Below are positions 8,191 to 17,253 of a stretch of 64,000 nt of DNA, in pieces. Below the pieces are notes generated by a model. That model did no database searches and was not told where the DNA came from. It saw only the letters and a list, made by a program, of their open reading frames with translations. The stretch comes from Synechococcus sp. 1G10 (GTDB lineage: Bacteria > Cyanobacteriota > Cyanobacteriia > PCC-6307 > Cyanobiaceae): contig NZ_NQKW01000002.1 in the NCBI RefSeq assembly GCF_002252625.1, positions 124,001 through 188,000 on the forward strand. Reading direction: 5' to 3'. The translations under genes were made by a program, and so were the position numbers. Every line of letters starts with the position of its first letter. Position 1 is the stretch's first letter.

Positions 8191-9678
8191 TTGCCCCTCG
8201 ATCCAGTCACCAGGCCCCCTGCCCCGGCCATTGCCACCCAGCTGCCAGACGATCTTCCAGCGCCGCCCACGCAAGCCCAGCTGGAGGCTCTGGTGGCCGA
8301 GCTGAGTTCCGTGGCCGCCTCCTCTGCCGGGGAAGCCGGCAAGGGTCTGGTGCTGATTCGCGCCGGGTCTGAGCTGGAGCGGCTCTCCCGGGATTTCTTC
8401 AGCTACTCCCCGGTGCTGACGCCCCTGCTGCAGGACAGGCTGGCCCAGCTGGTGGTCAAGGCCAGCAGCACCGAGCAGGTGCAGCTGGTGGCAGGAGCCT
8501 GCGCCCGTCATCGGGTGCCGATCACGCTGCGGGGAAGTGGCACCGGCAACTACGGCCAGTGCGTCCCCCTGGCCGGGGGGGTGGTGCTCGACCTCAGCGG
8601 TCTCAACCAGGTGCGGCAGCTGGATCCCCTCAGTGGGGTGCTGACCGCGGAGGCGGGCTGCCTGCTGGCCGACCTGGAGCAGCAGCTCGCTCCCCATGGG
8701 CGGGAGTTGCGCCTCACCCCCAGCACCCGCCGCAGCGCCAGTCTGGGAGGGTTCATCGCCGGCGGCTCCGGCGGCATCGGCTCGGTGCGCTGGGGCTTTC
8801 TGCGCGACCCCGGCCATCTGCTGGGGCTCGAGGTGGTCACGGTGGAGCCGGAGCCAAGGCTGCTGCAGCTCGATGCCAGCGCCAGTGCCCCTCTCAACCA
8901 TGCCTACGGCAGCAACGGAATTCTCACGGCGGTGAGCGTGGCCACAGCCGCGGCGGTGGCCTGGCAGCAGCTGGTGATCGACTTCAGCAGCTGGAAGGCA
9001 GCGGTTGCGGCGATCCGCGCCCTCCCCGCCACGGCCATGGTCCTGAACGGCCTCTGCCTGCTGGAAGCGGCGGTTGCGAGGAATCTGCCCTGTCCGGGGG
9101 GGCATGGCCAGCCTCCGGATGGAAGCTCAGCACCCACCCTTTGCCCACCGGCCGATGGCCATCGCCTGCTGCTGCTGGCTGCACCCGATGCCCTGCCGGC
9201 GCTGGAGCCGCTGCTTGGGGCGATGGGCGGGCGGCTGGTCTGGCAGGCGCCGGAGCGGGGATGCCGCGGCGTGCCCCTGCGGGAACTCTGCTGGAACCAC
9301 ACCACCCTGCACATGCGTGCCCATGACCCCGGCTGGACCTACCTGCAGATGCTTCTTCCCCAACCGGAGCTCCCGGCGCTCGAAGCCCTCAAGCAACGCT
9401 GGGGGGATGATCTGCTCTGGCATCTTGAAGCCGTGCGCCAGCAGGGTTGCCAGCGGTTGGCAGCCCTGCCTCTGGTGCGCTGGCGCGGCCCCGAGGCTTT
9501 GCTGGAGCTGATGGAGCAGGCGCGGCAGCTTGGGGCCTTGCTGTTCAACCCCCATGTGCTCACGGTGGAGGACGGGGGCCTGGGGGTGATCGACGCCGAT
9601 CAGGTGGCGGCCAAGTACGCCCATGACCCGGCTGGTCTGCTCAACCCAGGCAAGTTGCGGGGCTGGAGCGAACGCTGA
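8191..9678 (+). CDS. FAD-linked oxidase of the VAO/PCMH family (GlcD-like)
   Basis: This 495-residue protein has an N-terminal FAD-binding PCMH domain. The stretch VVKASSTEQVQLVAGACARH leads into the pyrophosphate loop ITLRGSGTGNYGQ, and a second FAD contact is RSASLGGFIAGGSGGIGS. The C-terminal part has the family end pattern AKYAHDPAGLLNPGKL. Such enzymes oxidise hydroxy acids or alcohols. No covalent-FAD histidine is obvious to me, and the substrate is unknown. The proposed start is TTG at 8191, about 50 bases after the amidohydrolase, so the two may form a catabolic pair. Confidence 0.82.
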   Translation: MPLDPVTRPPAPAIATQLPDDLPAPPTQAQLEALVAELSSVAASSAGEAGKGLVLIRAGSELERLSRDFFSYSPVLTPLLQDRLAQLVVKASSTEQVQLVAGACARHRVPITLRGSGTGNYGQCVPLAGGVVLDLSGLNQVRQLDPLSGVLTAEAGCLLADLEQQLAPHGRELRLTPSTRRSASLGGFIAGGSGGIGSVRWGFLRDPGHLLGLEVVTVEPEPRLLQLDASASAPLNHAYGSNGILTAVSVATAAAVAWQQLVIDFSSWKAAVAAIRALPATAMVLNGLCLLEAAVARNLPCPGGHGQPPDGSSAPTLCPPADGHRLLLLAAPDALPALEPLLGAMGGRLVWQAPERGCRGVPLRELCWNHTTLHMRAHDPGWTYLQMLLPQPELPALEALKQRWGDDLLWHLEAVRQQGCQRLAALPLVRWRGPEALLELMEQARQLGALLFNPHVLTVEDGGLGVIDADQVAAKYAHDPAGLLNPGKLRGWSER

Positions 9679-9683
9679 ATGGC

Positions 9684-10358
9684 CTAAGGACAGTCGAGGC
9701 TGAGGCGGGTGCTGACTCCCGTGGTGGGATTGGTGCCCCGGGCCCGGCGGCAGAGGACGCGCTGATCGGAGCGATCAAGTAGGGCGTCGCTGAAGTCGGC
9801 GTCATCGATCACGGCATCACTGAAGCTGCTGCCGGCGGCGATCACGCCCCGCAGCAGGGCTCCGCTCAGGTCGGTGCCGGTGAAATCAGTCCGGTCCATC
9901 AGGGCATCGGAGAGGTCGGCGCCGCTGAAATCGGAGCGCAGAAAGGAGGCCTGGGTGAGGATCGCCCCGTGAAGATCCGCGCCACTGAAATCGGCATCCC
10001 GGGCGGTCACCCCGGCGAAGGAGCTGTTGGCCAGCTGCTGCCCGCTGAAATCCTTGCCGTCCTGATTGGTGAGGGTGTAATCGACCCGCTCCTGAGCCAG
10101 GGCAAGATCCTGTACTCCCCCCATTCCTGCGCCGGACTCAAGGGCGATTGCGGCAGAGATCCAGGGGCCGCCCAGCAGTGAGATCGCGAGCAGGGCCAGC
10201 GCCATAGAAGTCAGAGCCCCCGGCCAGCCGCGCCGCTGGCGTCGGTGGTGGAGTTGGTGCTGGTGGATCTGGTCGTGCATACCCCGGGGCTTGATCAGGC
10301 GCGTGGCATGGGTCATGACGCTGCTGCGGGGTGCGCTCTCCACTCTCTCCCGGATCAC
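9684..10358 (-). CDS. Exported pentapeptide-repeat protein
   Basis: A basic, His-rich N-terminus and a hydrophobic segment (about residues 51-71) suggest export or membrane anchoring. A run of pentapeptide repeats of the A(D/N)LxX type follows: ADFSGADLHGAILTQASF, then SDFSGADLSDALMDRTDF and TDLSGALLRGV. These form a right-handed quadrilateral beta-helix. Two cysteines lie near the C-terminus. The long frame starts with GTG at 10358, overlapping the folC stop by four bases. Internal starts at M15 or M27 are also possible. Function is unknown; thylakoid-lumen proteins of this type are common in cyanobacteria. Confidence 0.8.
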   Translation of the reverse strand: MIRERVESAPRSSVMTHATRLIKPRGMHDQIHQHQLHHRRQRRGWPGALTSMALALLAISLLGGPWISAAIALESGAGMGGVQDLALAQERVDYTLTNQDGKDFSGQQLANSSFAGVTARDADFSGADLHGAILTQASFLRSDFSGADLSDALMDRTDFTGTDLSGALLRGVIAAGSSFSDAVIDDADFSDALLDRSDQRVLCRRARGTNPTTGVSTRLSLDCP

Positions 10359-11581
10359 CCCGATTCCTGGAGGCTGCCTGAACGGATCAGGGCACCGATC
10401 AGGTAAAGAGATCCCGCCACGACCACCGTCCGTCCGCCGGCACTGGCTGTGGCGGCGCCGAGTGCCTCAGTCAGCGAGGCGCTCGCCTCCAGGCGTCCGC
10501 TCAGCTCGGGTGCCGCTGCCAGCAGCGCCTCCAGGCTCCAGCAGGGATGCTCAGGCACCGGGACCAGCCAGGCCCGATCGGATGGGGCCAGCAGGGCCCG
10601 GACCATCGCCGGCGCCGGCTTGTTGGCCAGCACCCCCAGCACCCAGCAGCGTCGGTGCTCGGCGGCCTCGGCCTGATCCAGTTCCCGGCGCAGGGCCTGG
10701 ATCGCCGGCAGGTTGTGGGCACCATCCAGCAACAGGGGCTGCCCCTGCCAGAGCACCGGTTGCAGCCGTGCCGGCCAGCGGGCGTTTTCGAACCCCTCAA
10801 CGATCGCCTGATCGGGGATTCTCCAGCCCCGCTGGCGCAGGGCACGCACCAGGCCGAGGGCCACGGCTGCGTTGTGGCGCTGGACCAGGCCGGGCAGACC
10901 ACTCCGCCAGCGCAGGTGGCCGGCCACCAGATCCCCTCCGTTCGTGCTGAGCGGGTCGACCCAGAGCAAGGTGCTGCCGCTTTCAACTGCGCGCCGGCGC
11001 AGCACGTAAGCGGCCTCTGGCTCCTGGGGGCCGCTCACTGCCAGGCTGCCTGGGCTCAGGATCCCCGCCTTCTCCGCGGCGATGGCCGCGATGGTGGAGC
11101 CGAGCACCTCCGCATGGTCCATGCCGATCGCGGCGAATCCCAGCACCTGGCGCTCGGGATGGACGGTGGTGGCATCCAGCCTTCCCCCCAGACCCACCTC
11201 CAGCACCACCAGATCGAGGCCGGCGTCGGCGAAGGCCTGGAAGGCCGCCAGGGTCACCAGCTCGAAGGGGGTGAGATCGTGGCGGCGGGCCAGGGGCTGC
11301 AGGTCGCTCAGCAGCCTGCGCAGGGCTGGGGCGGAGATCGGTTGGTCCCCCAACCGGATCCGCTCGCACCAACTCACCAGGTGAGGAGAGGTGTAAAGCC
11401 CGGCGTGCAGGCCACTGGCCAGCAGGGCCGCGTGCACCAAGGTGCAGATGGATCCCTTGCCGTTGGTGCCCGCCACCTGCACCGCCGCAAAGCGGCGCTC
11501 GGGATGGTCCAGGTCCGCCAGGGCGCTGCGCATCCGATCCAGGCCCAGATCAACGCCACGGCGGCTGAACGGCTCGATCAG
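10355..11581 (-). CDS. folC: Folylpolyglutamate synthase / dihydrofolate synthase with likely CTG start
   Basis: This enzyme adds glutamate to folates, and possibly to dihydropteroate, in the cytoplasm. It shows the Mur-ligase P-loop (QVAGTNGKGSICTL), LVVLEVGLGGRLDAT, the helix GMDHAEVLGSTIAAIAAEKAG and the C-terminal domain LLLDGAHNLPA. The first ATG (11533) would cut off a conserved segment, because the frame upstream encodes IEPFSRRGVDLGLDR, matching the IDLGLERV region of other FolC proteins. No ATG, GTG or TTG exists between that segment and the preceding in-frame stop. A CTG at 11581 overlaps the argD TGA as CTGA, like the ATGA/GTGA couplings elsewhere here. I chose it, giving 408 residues. 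Confidence 0.88.
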   Translation of the reverse strand: MIEPFSRRGVDLGLDRMRSALADLDHPERRFAAVQVAGTNGKGSICTLVHAALLASGLHAGLYTSPHLVSWCERIRLGDQPISAPALRRLLSDLQPLARRHDLTPFELVTLAAFQAFADAGLDLVVLEVGLGGRLDATTVHPERQVLGFAAIGMDHAEVLGSTIAAIAAEKAGILSPGSLAVSGPQEPEAAYVLRRRAVESGSTLLWVDPLSTNGGDLVAGHLRWRSGLPGLVQRHNAAVALGLVRALRQRGWRIPDQAIVEGFENARWPARLQPVLWQGQPLLLDGAHNLPAIQALRRELDQAEAAEHRRCWVLGVLANKPAPAMVRALLAPSDRAWLVPVPEHPCWSLEALLAAAPELSGRLEASASLTEALGAATASAGGRTVVVAGSLYLIGALIRSGSLQESG

Positions 11582-12813
11582 GTCGGCGAATGAATCGATG
11601 GCTCCTCAAGGATCGACAGCAGGGCCTGCTCCAGGAGCGCCACGGCCTGGCGAAGCTGGCGGGGCTTGATCACCAGGGGTGGCACCAGCCGCACCACCCT
11701 TGGACCGGCGGGAACCACCAGCAACCCCTTCTGGATCGCCGAGAGCACGATCTGGGGGGCGGTGGGTGCTTCCGGGCGCAACACCAGGCCCTGGAGCAGG
11801 CCCCAGCCGCGCACCCCCTCCAGGAGCTGGGGGTGTCGGCTCACCAGCTCAGCCAGCAACTGCAGCAGCAGCTCGCCCATCCGCTGCACGTGGGGCACCA
11901 GCAGTCGCCGCTCCAGCTCCTGGGCCACGGTGAGGGCGGCACGACAGGCCAGGGGGTTGCCCCCGAAGGTGCTGGCGTGGTCGCCGGGACGGAAGTGATC
12001 GAAGGCCTGCTTCACGGCCAGGGCGCCAATCGGGAAGCCCCCGCCCAGCCCCTTGGCCGTGGTGAAGGCATCAGGTTCGACGCCCAGCTTTTCGTAGCCC
12101 CAGAGGCAACCGCTGCGGCCCATGCCGATCTGCACCTCATCGAAGATCAGCAGGATGCGGTGCTGGTCGCAGAGCTGGCGCACCCGCTGGAAGAAGGCGG
12201 GATCGCCGGGGTTGACGCCCCCTTCTCCCTGCAGGGGCTCCAGCATCACGGCTGCCACGCGGGGACCGTCGGCTTCGCTGCGGCTCAGCAGCTCTTCAAA
12301 GGCGGAGGTGTCGTTGTAGGGGAAAAAGTGAAACCCCTCCACCATCGGCTCGAAGCCCTGGTGGTACTTGGGTTGGCCGGTGGCGCTCACGGTGGCGAGG
12401 GTGCGGCCATGAAAACTGGCCTGGGCCGTGAGGATCAGCGGGCGCTCGATTCCGCGGACCTGATGGCCGTGCTTACGAGCCAGCTTGATGGCGGCTTCAT
12501 TGGCTTCGGCGCCGGAATTGCAGAAGAAGACGCGATCGGCGCAGCTGCGCCCCACGATCCAGCGGGCCAGATCCTCCTGCTCGGGGATCCGGTAGAGGTT
12601 GGAGACGTGTTGAAGGCGGCCCAGCTGCTTGCTCAGAGCCCGGCGCATCACCCCATCGCTGTGGCCGAGGGTGCAAGTGGCAATCCCGGCGACACAGTCG
12701 AGGTAGCGGCGCCCCTGGCTGTCGCGCACCCACACCCCCCGGCCTTTGACAAGCTCCAGGGGCAGGCGGGCATAGGTGCCCATCACCGCTGAAAGCGGGG
12801 TGTGAGACACCGT
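11578..12813 (-). CDS. argD: Acetylornithine aminotransferase ArgD
   Basis: This class III PLP aminotransferase converts N-acetylglutamate semialdehyde to N-acetylornithine in arginine synthesis. Motifs are FFCNSGAEANEAAIKLARKH, SFHGRTLA, the PLP aspartate in LLIFDEVQIGMGR and the Schiff-base lysine in AFTTAKGLGGG. The open frame extends upstream through tRNA-Leu, so its first 27 residues are tRNA read-through and not protein. Possible starts are TTG 12858, GTG 12813 and ATG 12783. I give GTG 12813, which leaves a short N-terminal extension (411 residues). The 3' end overlaps folC. Confidence 0.92.
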   Translation of the reverse strand, partial: TVSHTPLSAVMGTYARLPLELVKGRGVWVRDSQGRRYLDCVAGIATCTLGHSDGVMRRALSKQLGRLQHVSNLYRIPEQEDLARWIVGRSCADRVFFCNSGAEANEAAIKLARKHGHQVRGIERPLILTAQASFHGRTLATVSATGQPKYHQGFEPMVEGFHFFPYNDTSAFEELLSRSEADGPRVAAVMLEPLQGEGGVNPGDPAFFQRVRQLCDQHRILLIFDEVQIGMGRSGCLWGYEKLGVEPDAFTTAKGLGGGFPIGALAVKQAFDHFRPGDHASTFGGNPLACRAALTVAQELERRLLVPHVQRMGELLLQLLAELVSRHPQLLEGVRGWGLLQGLVLRPEAPTAPQIVLSAIQKGLLVVPAGPRVVRLVPPLVIKPRQLRQAVALLEQALLSILEEPSIHSPT

Positions 12814-12863
12814 CAGCGGAGTCTGCGACTCCGGGGCCGGCTGGCTGGCCCGTGGCAACGTGA

Positions 12864-12945
12864 TGGGAGCGGTGGGACTTGAACCCACATGCCCGAGGGC
12901 GCTCGATTTTGAGTCGAGTCCGTCTACCAATTCCGGCACGCTCCC
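12864..12945 (-). tRNA. tRNA-Leu (CAA)
   Basis: This is a type II tRNA of about 82 nt on the minus strand. The acceptor is GGGAGCG with CGCTCCC, discriminator A. The anticodon stem is CTCGA/TCGAG around loop CTCAAAA (anticodon CAA), followed by a long variable arm (CGCCCTCGGGCAT). The T arm is GTGGGTTCAAGTCCCAC. CCA is not encoded. It lies between murA and argD on the same strand as both. Confidence 0.95.
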
Positions 12946-12977
12946 GCGGGAGTTAGCTTACTTGTGAAGGAAGAGGC

Positions 12978-14279
12978 TCATGGCTCCAGGCGCCGGATTG
13001 AGGCTCCGACCGCGTTGAGCTTGCCCTCGAAATCGGCGTAGCCCCGATCGAGGAACTCCAGGCCCTGAACGGTGGTGATGCCATCGGCGGCCAGGCCGGC
13101 CAGCACCATGGCGGCCGAGGCGCGCAGGTCGGTGCCCTGCACGGGAGCGCCGCTGAGGCGGGCCACCCCTTCCACCAGGGCGGTGTTGCCCTGCATGCGG
13201 ATGTCGGCACCCATGCGCTGCAGCTCAGCCACGTGCTGAAGGCGGTTTTCGAAGATGTTCTCCACCACCATGCTCGTGCCCTGGGCGGTGGCCAGCACGC
13301 TCATGAACGGGGCCTGCAGATCCGTGGGGAAGCCGGGGAAGGGCTGGGTGCGCAGGTCCACGGCCTGGATGTGTGAGGCGCGCAGGGTCATGCCTTCCCC
13401 GTCGGGGATCAGTTCGCAGCCCGCATCGACCAGCTTGGTGAGCACGGCACCGAGGTGCTCGGGAATCACCGGGGTGACGCGCAGGGCGGAGCGGGTGATG
13501 GCAGCGGCCAGCAGGAAGGTGCCGGCTTCGATGCGGTCGGGGATCACGGCGTAATCGGCGCCGTGCATCCGCTCGACCCCATCAATGACGATCGTGGGGG
13601 TGCCGGCACCCAGGACTCGTCCGCCCATGGCGTTGAGCAGACCGGCCAGATCCACCACCTCAGGCTCGAGAGCTGCGTTCTCGATCACCGTTTCGCCATC
13701 GGCCAGGGCGGCCGCCATCATCAGAGTTTCGGTGGCGCCGACGCTGGGGCATTCAAGATGGATGCGTCCGCCGGTGAGCCTTTGGCTGCGGCCAGGAACT
13801 GCGGCCGAGACCACCCCATGCTCAATGCTCACCTGGGCACCAAGGGTCTTGAGGCCCTTGACGTGCTCGATCACGGGCCTGGAGCCGATCTTGCAGCCGC
13901 CTGGAAGGGGAACCTTGGCCATGCCCAGCCGGGCAAGCAGGGGGCCGATGCAGAAGAAGCTCGCCCGCAGGCTGTTCACCAGCTCGTAGGGGGGAGTCGA
14001 TTGGCTCAGGTGGCTGGCATCGAGCTCAACCCAGTCTTGGCCCCGTCTGACGCGCACACCCAGCGCAGTGAGGATCTCGCCCATTCCGGCGATGTCGGTC
14101 AGGGGGGGGACGTTGGTCAGGCGCAGGGTGTCGCGACTGAGCAGGCAGGCTGCCATCAGCACCAGGGCGGAGTTCTTGGCTCCGCTGACCCGTACTTCGC
14201 CGGACAACCGTCGTCCACCCGTGATCTCCAACTGAGGCGCAACAATGGAGGTGGGTGTCGGTACGACGGTCAATGTCAT
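12978..14279 (-). CDS. murA: UDP-N-acetylglucosamine 1-carboxyvinyltransferase MurA
   Basis: MurA catalyses the first committed step of peptidoglycan synthesis, adding enolpyruvate to UDP-GlcNAc. The 433-residue protein has the EPSP-synthase-like double inside-out barrel. The N-terminal substrate loop reads [13 protein letters not shown], and [15 protein letters not shown] follows. The catalytic cysteine is retained in [12 protein letters not shown], so a fosfomycin-sensitive active site is expected. I chose ATG 14279 (MTLTVVP). An in-frame upstream start at 14321 would add 14 residues with no family support. Confidence 0.95.
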   Translation of the reverse strand: MTLTVVPTPTSIVAPQLEITGGRRLSGEVRVSGAKNSALVLMAACLLSRDTLRLTNVPPLTDIAGMGEILTALGVRVRRGQDWVELDASHLSQSTPPYELVNSLRASFFCIGPLLARLGMAKVPLPGGCKIGSRPVIEHVKGLKTLGAQVSIEHGVVSAAVPGRSQRLTGGRIHLECPSVGATETLMMAAALADGETVIENAALEPEVVDLAGLLNAMGGRVLGAGTPTIVIDGVERMHGADYAVIPDRIEAGTFLLAAAITRSALRVTPVIPEHLGAVLTKLVDAGCELIPDGEGMTLRASHIQAVDLRTQPFPGFPTDLQAPFMSVLATAQGTSMVVENIFENRLQHVAELQRMGADIRMQGNTALVEGVARLSGAPVQGTDLRASAAMVLAGLAADGITTVQGLEFLDRGYADFEGKLNAVGASIRRLEP

Positions 14280-14475
14280 GGCGCTCGGTCCGACTTTTGG
14301 TCCCAGAATCTTGACAACCAAGACCGCGACCGTCTAGGCGTCCGCCCGAGGAACTGTCATGGTTGGTAGCAACTCTGGCTGATCACCACGAGCCGCCTTC
14401 AGCCCAGGGCCCGGAGTCAGGAGGGGTCGGCCCTCCGTGATTTAAGATTTTCTGGTCGCTTTTGCGGCACTGCCA

Positions 14476-14559
14476 GCGGATGTGGCGGAATTGGTAGACG
14501 CGCTAGTTTCAGGTACTAGTGGCAGCAATGTCGTGGGAGTTCAAGTCTCCCCATCCGCA
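14476..14559 (+). tRNA. tRNA-Leu (CAG)
   Basis: This is an 84-nt type II tRNA on the plus strand. The acceptor is GCGGATG with CATCCGC, discriminator A. The D arm contains GGCGGAATTGGTAGACGC. The anticodon stem is CTAGT/ACTAG around TTCAGGT (anticodon CAG), with a long variable arm and the T loop TTCAAGT. CCA is not encoded. A second tRNA-Leu (CAA) lies 1.5 kb away on the other strand beyond murA. Confidence 0.95.
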
Positions 14560-14636
14560 CTTTCCACCAGTTCAGCCCACGCTCCCCTCTCCCCCTTGCC
14601 GGGGCCAGTGCTTTCAGCCGTGGTGCCGCATCACCC

Positions 14637-14885
14637 ATGATTGTCATCAAGATCACAAATTCTTCTGAGGTTGTTGCCAAGAAGATCGGCAAGTTTCTGG
14701 AAAGTCTCACCCCTGATGGCATGGATGAATCCACCATCGAAGACATTGTGGTGAGCCGGTTGGTTGACAACCTCAGAAGCGAGGGCATAGAGGGTGAGGT
14801 GGCTTCGATCCGCGGCATCGATCTGGAGGATGCCGGGATTCTGATTCAGGCCCCCATGCATGTGCGCTGCCGTCAGTCGTTCTGA
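14637..14885 (+). CDS. Small conserved protein of unknown function (82 residues)
   Basis: The gene encodes a soluble 82-residue protein without signal peptide or membrane segment. It begins MIVIKITNSSEVVAKKIGKF and alternates predicted beta strands with amphipathic helices. Its acidic composition and ATG start make it a credible gene. It lies just after tRNA-Leu and 22 bases before the rRNA methyltransferase start, on the same strand. I recall similar short proteins in other picocyanobacteria but no named family, and I assign no function. Confidence 0.7.
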   Translation: MIVIKITNSSEVVAKKIGKFLESLTPDGMDESTIEDIVVSRLVDNLRSEGIEGEVASIRGIDLEDAGILIQAPMHVRCRQSF

Positions 14886-14907
14886 GGCCAGCGATGGGAC
14901 CGCTGCG

Positions 14908-15732
14908 GTGACCCAGACAGCTGAGCTGATCACGAGCCGCCGTAATCCACTCGTGGGCCGTTGCCGCGCCCTTCATCAGCCCCGGGGCCGCCGGGATCAG
15001 GGCCTGCTGCTGCTGGAGGGCACCCATCTGCTGGAGGAGGCTCTGCGCCTGGGCCTGCCACCCCGGCAGGTGCTTGCCACTCCTGGCTGGATCGAGCGTC
15101 ACCGCTCACTTCTTGAGGCCCACCCCCGGGTGGCCTCCGTGCTGCAACCGGTCGCTGAGCCGGTGCTGGAGGCGATGGCCACCACCGCCCATCCCGATGG
15201 GGTGCTGCTGACGCTGCCGTGGCCGGAGTTGCCGGCTTCCCCCCGCGTCGAGTTCGTGCTGGCGCTCGATCGCCTTCAGGACCCCGGCAACCTCGGCACC
15301 TTGATACGCACTGCCCTGGCGGCCGGGGTGGAGGAGATCTGGCTGGCGGAGGGGGCCGACCCCTTTCAGCCGAAGGTGCTGCGCGCTTCGGCCGGCGCGG
15401 CCCTGGCCATGCCCTGCCGCCGGTTCGAGCGGCTGCTGCCGCGCCTGGAGTCCGCCCGCACGAACGGCGCCCAGGTGGTGGCCTCGGTGGTTGCCGGCGG
15501 GATGCCCTACTGGCAGCTCGATTGGACCCGTCCCACGGTGCTTCTGCTCGGCAATGAGGGAGCGGGCCTCGCTCCGGATCTGCTGGCGGTCAGCAGCCAC
15601 CGGGTCACCATTCCCCACAGTGCGGCGGTGGAATCCCTCAATGTGGCGGTGGCCGCCGCACCGCTGTTGCTGGAGCGCTGGCGTCAGCTGACGGGGGAGA
15701 ATGCGGGGCAACAACCGCAGCAGCCCAGGTGA
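14908..15732 (+). CDS. TrmH/SpoU-family RNA 2'-O-methyltransferase
   Basis: This 274-residue SPOUT enzyme likely methylates rRNA or tRNA ribose with S-adenosylmethionine. The N-terminal substrate-binding domain contains ITSRRNPLVGRCRAL and LLEGTHLLEEALRLG. The C-terminal knotted domain has the three SpoU motifs: LALDRLQDPGNLGTLIRTA, VLLLGNEGAGLAPDLL and the closing IPHSAAVESLNVAVAAA. I chose GTG 14908, which has GGGA eight or so bases upstream. ATG 14860 would overlap the previous gene by 26 bases. The 3' end overlaps lpdA by four bases. The RNA target cannot be decided from sequence. Confidence 0.88.
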   Translation: MTQTAELITSRRNPLVGRCRALHQPRGRRDQGLLLLEGTHLLEEALRLGLPPRQVLATPGWIERHRSLLEAHPRVASVLQPVAEPVLEAMATTAHPDGVLLTLPWPELPASPRVEFVLALDRLQDPGNLGTLIRTALAAGVEEIWLAEGADPFQPKVLRASAGAALAMPCRRFERLLPRLESARTNGAQVVASVVAGGMPYWQLDWTRPTVLLLGNEGAGLAPDLLAVSSHRVTIPHSAAVESLNVAVAAAPLLLERWRQLTGENAGQQPQQPR

Positions 15733-17177
15733 GCGACGCCAGCGCAGCCAGCTTTGACTTCGATCTGATCGTGATCGGTGCCGGTTATGGCGGCTTTGAC
15801 GCCGCCAAGCACGCCGCCGACCATGGCCTGCGCACCGCGATCGTGGAGTCGCGCGACATGGGCGGCACCTGCGTGAACCGGGGCTGCGTGCCCTCCAAGG
15901 CCCTGTTGGCCGCCAGCGGCCGGGTGCGGGAACTGGCGGACGTCGAGCACCTGCGCGGCTTCGGCATCCATGCGGCTCCGGTGCGCTTCGAGCGCCAGAA
16001 GATCGCCGACCATGCCAACCAGCTGGTGGCCACGATCCGCACCAACCTCACCAAGACACTGGAGCGGGCCGGTGCCACGATCCTGCGCGGCAAGGGACGG
16101 TTGGATGGCTCCCAGCGGGTGGCGGTGCGAGAAGCCAGCGGCATCGAGCGGGTGTATTCAGCCCGTGACGTGATCATCGCCACCGGCTCCGACCCCTTCG
16201 TCCCCCCCGGCATCGAAACCGACGGGCGCACCGTTTTCACCAGTGATGAAGCCATCAGCCTGGAGTGGCTGCCGCGCTGGATCGCGATCATCGGCAGCGG
16301 CTACATCGGTCTGGAGTTCGCCGACGTCTACACCGCCCTTGGCTGTGAGGTCACGATGATCGAGGCCCTTGATCGGGTGATGCCCACCTTCGATCCCGAC
16401 ATCGCCAAGATGGCCGCTCGCAACTTGATCGATGGCCGCGACATCGACGCCCGCTCCGGTGTGCTCGCCAAGTCGGTCACACCTGGATCACCGGTGCGGA
16501 TCGAGCTGGTGGAGATGGCGAGCCGCGAGCCGGTGGAGATCCTGGAGGTGGATGCGGTGCTGGTGGCCACCGGCCGGGTGCCCGTGAGCAAGGACCTCAA
16601 CCTGGCCAGCGTCGATGTGACCACCAACCGCGGCTTCATCCCGGTGGATGAGGCGATGCGCGTACTGGTGGATGGCAACCCAGTGCCCCATCTCTGGGCC
16701 GTGGGCGATGTGACCGGCAAGATGATGCTGGCCCACACCGCCGCTGCCCAGGGGGGCGTGGCCGTAGACAACATCCTGGGCCACCAGCGCCTGATTGATT
16801 ACCGCTCGATTCCGGCGGCCACCTTCACCCATCCTGAGATCAGCTCCGTGGGCCTGAGTGAAGCCGACGCCAAGGAGCTCGCTGCCGCCGACGGCTTTGA
16901 ACTCGGGCTGGTGCGCAGCTATTTCAAGGCCAATTCCAAGGCGCTGGCGGAGCTCGAAAGCGATGGTCTGATGAAACTGCTGTTCAACCGCTCCAGCGGT
17001 GAGGTGCTCGGAGCCCATATCTATGGCCTCCACGCCGCCGACCTGATTCAGGAGATTGCCAATGCCGTGGCCCGCCGCCAGAGCGTGCGCGAGCTGGCCC
17101 ATGAGGTGCACACCCACCCCACCCTGAGTGAAGTGGTCGAGGTGGCCTACAAGCAGGCGGCCGCGACCCTGGTCTGA
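15729..17177 (+). CDS. lpdA: Dihydrolipoamide dehydrogenase (E3)
   Basis: This 482-residue flavoprotein reoxidises dihydrolipoamide in pyruvate dehydrogenase and possibly glycine cleavage, reducing NAD+. The FAD motif is LIVIGAGYGGFDAAKHA, the redox disulfide is GGTCVNRGCVPSK, and the NAD motif is IAIIGSGYIGLEFADVY. A second FAD contact is HLWAVGDVTGK. The interface catalytic His-Glu is in HTHPTLSEVVE. Start is GTG 15729, coupled to the methyltransferase stop (GTGA). Length and all key residues are normal. Confidence 0.95.
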   Translation: MSDASAASFDFDLIVIGAGYGGFDAAKHAADHGLRTAIVESRDMGGTCVNRGCVPSKALLAASGRVRELADVEHLRGFGIHAAPVRFERQKIADHANQLVATIRTNLTKTLERAGATILRGKGRLDGSQRVAVREASGIERVYSARDVIIATGSDPFVPPGIETDGRTVFTSDEAISLEWLPRWIAIIGSGYIGLEFADVYTALGCEVTMIEALDRVMPTFDPDIAKMAARNLIDGRDIDARSGVLAKSVTPGSPVRIELVEMASREPVEILEVDAVLVATGRVPVSKDLNLASVDVTTNRGFIPVDEAMRVLVDGNPVPHLWAVGDVTGKMMLAHTAAAQGGVAVDNILGHQRLIDYRSIPAATFTHPEISSVGLSEADAKELAAADGFELGLVRSYFKANSKALAELESDGLMKLLFNRSSGEVLGAHIYGLHAADLIQEIANAVARRQSVRELAHEVHTHPTLSEVVEVAYKQAAATLV

Positions 17178-17253
17178 TCAACCCGGTCTGGCTGTATCGG
17201 TCTGACGGCCCGCCGCTCCTACGATCACTTCATGCGTCCACTGCCGCCAGTCC

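Noticed and set aside
12858-12939. N-terminal extension of ArgD reading MPELVDGLDSKSSALG
   Set aside because: These codons lie inside tRNA-Leu(CAA) on the same strand; the peptide is tRNA sequence read in frame, so the protein must start downstream.
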